A program made the position numbers and the translations under genes. A stretch of DNA of 33,140 nt, from positions 1 through 33,140 of the forward strand of contig NZ_CAMYOM010000023.1 in NCBI RefSeq assembly GCF_947260015.1. The letters run 5' to 3'. Shown here one piece after another: positions 31,995 to 33,140 of the stretch (positions are counted from its first letter, which is position 1; each line of letters starts with the position of its first letter). Origin of the DNA: an uncultured Eudoraea sp. (GTDB lineage: Bacteria > Bacteroidota > Bacteroidia > Flavobacteriales > Flavobacteriaceae). The notes beneath the pieces were generated by a model. It saw only the letters and a list, made by a program, of their open reading frames with translations, did no database searches and was not told the DNA's origin.

Positions 31995-33065
31995 ATGAAA
32001 AGTTTGAAATTAATTTTAGCAGTACTAGTGGTTTTTAGTTCATGTCAAAATGAAAATGTAAAACTTCCTATTTATAAAACAATCGATAATCCAACTGATG
32101 AAAGCATTTATCCAACTAATACTTGGACATATACTTCACCTGAAAATTTTGGATATTCATTAGATCAATTGAAAGATGTGGAAACTGCATTCAAGAACAT
32201 GGGCGGAGATGCTATGTTCGTGATTAAAAACGGTTATGTAATTATTTCCTGGGGAGATGTTTCAAAACCTATTCAAAACCGTTCTATAAGGAAATCTTAC
32301 TTGAATAGCTTGTTCGGAATTGAATACGATAAAGGGGAAATTTCGCTAGACATGACCCTAATGAATTTGGATATTGATGATGTACAAAAACTAACTGAAC
32401 CGGAAAAACAAGCAACAGTTTATAGTTTACTCACTAGTTCTTCTGGAGTCTATCATCCAGCTGCATATGAATCTAAAGAAGATGCTGAAGGACGTCCACC
32501 AAGAGGTAGTTTTAAAACTGGAGAATTCTTTTACTATAATAATTGGGACTTCAATACTCTAGGCCATATTTATACCAAAGTAACTGATAAGGATATCTTT
32601 GAATCATTAAAAGAAAGTATTGCAAACAAAATTGGTATGGAAGATTTTAAAATTGAAAATACTACATATGAATATGAAAAAACAAAAAGTATTTATCCAG
32701 CTTACAGAATGCAAACTTCAGCTCGAGATGATGCCAGATTTGGATATCTCTACTTGCTAAAAGGAAAATGGGAAAATCAACAATTAATATCTGAAACATG
32801 GATATCCAAAAGTTTCGAAAAACATGTAGTAACAGGCGAGTATTACTACTATGATTACGGATTTCTATGGTGGATAGATACAGTAAACGGTATGTATATC
32901 GCTCGAGGAAATAGCGGGCAATACATTGCTATCTATCCGAAGGAAAATATGGTTTTCGTCTTTCGAGCAGATCCTGGAAGCATTTTTAAAAAATGGCTGG
33001 GTTCAAGAGTGAAGCCTCAAGAAAGTTTCCCTCTTATTAACATGATTTTATCTACAAGAAAATAA
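31995..33065 (+). CDS. Beta-lactamase-fold (class C/CubicO-like) serine hydrolase lipoprotein
   Basis: A 356-residue lipoprotein with a lipobox FSSC (Cys17). The SxxK motif is SIRK within NRSIRKSYLNSLFG (about 96-109), giving the nucleophile Ser and its Lys. The second motif YxN is YNN in FFYYNNWDFNTLGH, and the third site is ARGNSGQYIAIYP, where many relatives have His instead of this Arg. Members are esterases, amidases or peptidases; real beta-lactamase activity is not implied. It is 85 nt downstream of the broken regulator, which may once have controlled it. Confidence 0.88.
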   Translation: MKSLKLILAVLVVFSSCQNENVKLPIYKTIDNPTDESIYPTNTWTYTSPENFGYSLDQLKDVETAFKNMGGDAMFVIKNGYVIISWGDVSKPIQNRSIRKSYLNSLFGIEYDKGEISLDMTLMNLDIDDVQKLTEPEKQATVYSLLTSSSGVYHPAAYESKEDAEGRPPRGSFKTGEFFYYNNWDFNTLGHIYTKVTDKDIFESLKESIANKIGMEDFKIENTTYEYEKTKSIYPAYRMQTSARDDARFGYLYLLKGKWENQQLISETWISKSFEKHVVTGEYYYYDYGFLWWIDTVNGMYIARGNSGQYIAIYPKENMVFVFRADPGSIFKKWLGSRVKPQESFPLINMILSTRK

Positions 33066-33126
33066 ACTGTTTACTGATTGTATTTAAATGAATTCTTTAT
33101 GGGTTATTCAATCAAAACAATAAAAC

Positions 33127-33138
33127 GTTTGCTAACAA
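33127..33138 (+). repeat. Right copy of the 12-bp inverted repeat
   Basis: GTTTGCTAACAA is the reverse complement of 30740-30751. The first nine bases also occur at 15183-15191, shortly after the amidohydrolase gene. The element runs into the window edge and may be the beginning of a larger one. Confidence 0.4.
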
Positions 33139-33140
33139 CC

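Noticed and set aside
31995-33065. True beta-lactamase resistance gene
   Set aside because: The SIRK and YNN motifs fit the CubicO-like group, which is mostly esterases and peptidases; the third motif is not KTG.

Overview
The window looks like chromosomal DNA from a member of the Bacteroidota, most likely a Flavobacteriaceae-type marine or soil bacterium. The DNA is AT-rich. Many genes encode short secreted proteins or lipoproteins ending their signal in a Cys lipobox. There is an OMP_b-brl_3-type outer-membrane barrel protein. Shine-Dalgarno sites are mostly absent, and several upstream regions carry the Bacteroidota -7 motif TAnnTTTG (once with TTTG exactly 19 nt upstream). I see no rRNA, tRNA, CRISPR array or transposase.

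Layout. (1) 8-4914: outer-membrane barrel protein (-), a gene-poor stretch with possible coding remnants, asnA (+), and an ankyrin-repeat protein (+) set between short direct repeats. (2) 9002-4995 on the minus strand: a tightly overlapping four-gene operon of Fe-S-type GMC dehydrogenase, Gfo/Idh/MocA oxidoreductase, gluconate-2-dehydrogenase-subunit-3-like protein and a NagB/AgaI-type aminosugar-phosphate isomerase; this is a candidate periplasm-to-cytoplasm sugar oxidation route. (3) 9328-11536 (-): a small conserved-looking protein and a membrane-anchored TPR protein with a good promoter. (4) 11955-17849 (+): a second small-subunit/GMC pair, then an amidohydrolase lipoprotein, an SDR dehydrogenase and a vanadium-haloperoxidase-like lipoprotein. 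An attC-like nested inverted repeat follows the GMC pair.

(5) 18017-22202 (+): a patchwork of small genes with clear signs of decay: a PH-domain gene without a normal start, a 37-codon internally deleted DUF4386 remnant, and a PldB-like hydrolase whose C-terminus appears frameshifted. (6) 22430-27420 (+): a YfcC-family transporter, a FrlB-like SIS deglycase, a FrlD-like PfkB kinase and a secreted S10 carboxypeptidase. The first three form a candidate Amadori-product (fructosamine) uptake and breakdown unit; the deglycase and kinase have codon use unlike their neighbours. (7) 27744-33065: two NTF2-size lipoproteins, a bactofilin-like polymer/membrane protein (-), a G-rich heptamer tandem repeat, a membrane-AraC regulator broken by one in-frame TAA, and a beta-lactamase-fold serine hydrolase lipoprotein.

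The most notable items are the two independent Fe-S GMC/small-subunit modules (one coupled to a NagB/AgaI-like enzyme), the probable fructosamine operon in a Bacteroidota setting, and the run of broken genes and dispersed palindromes typical of a plastic accessory region.
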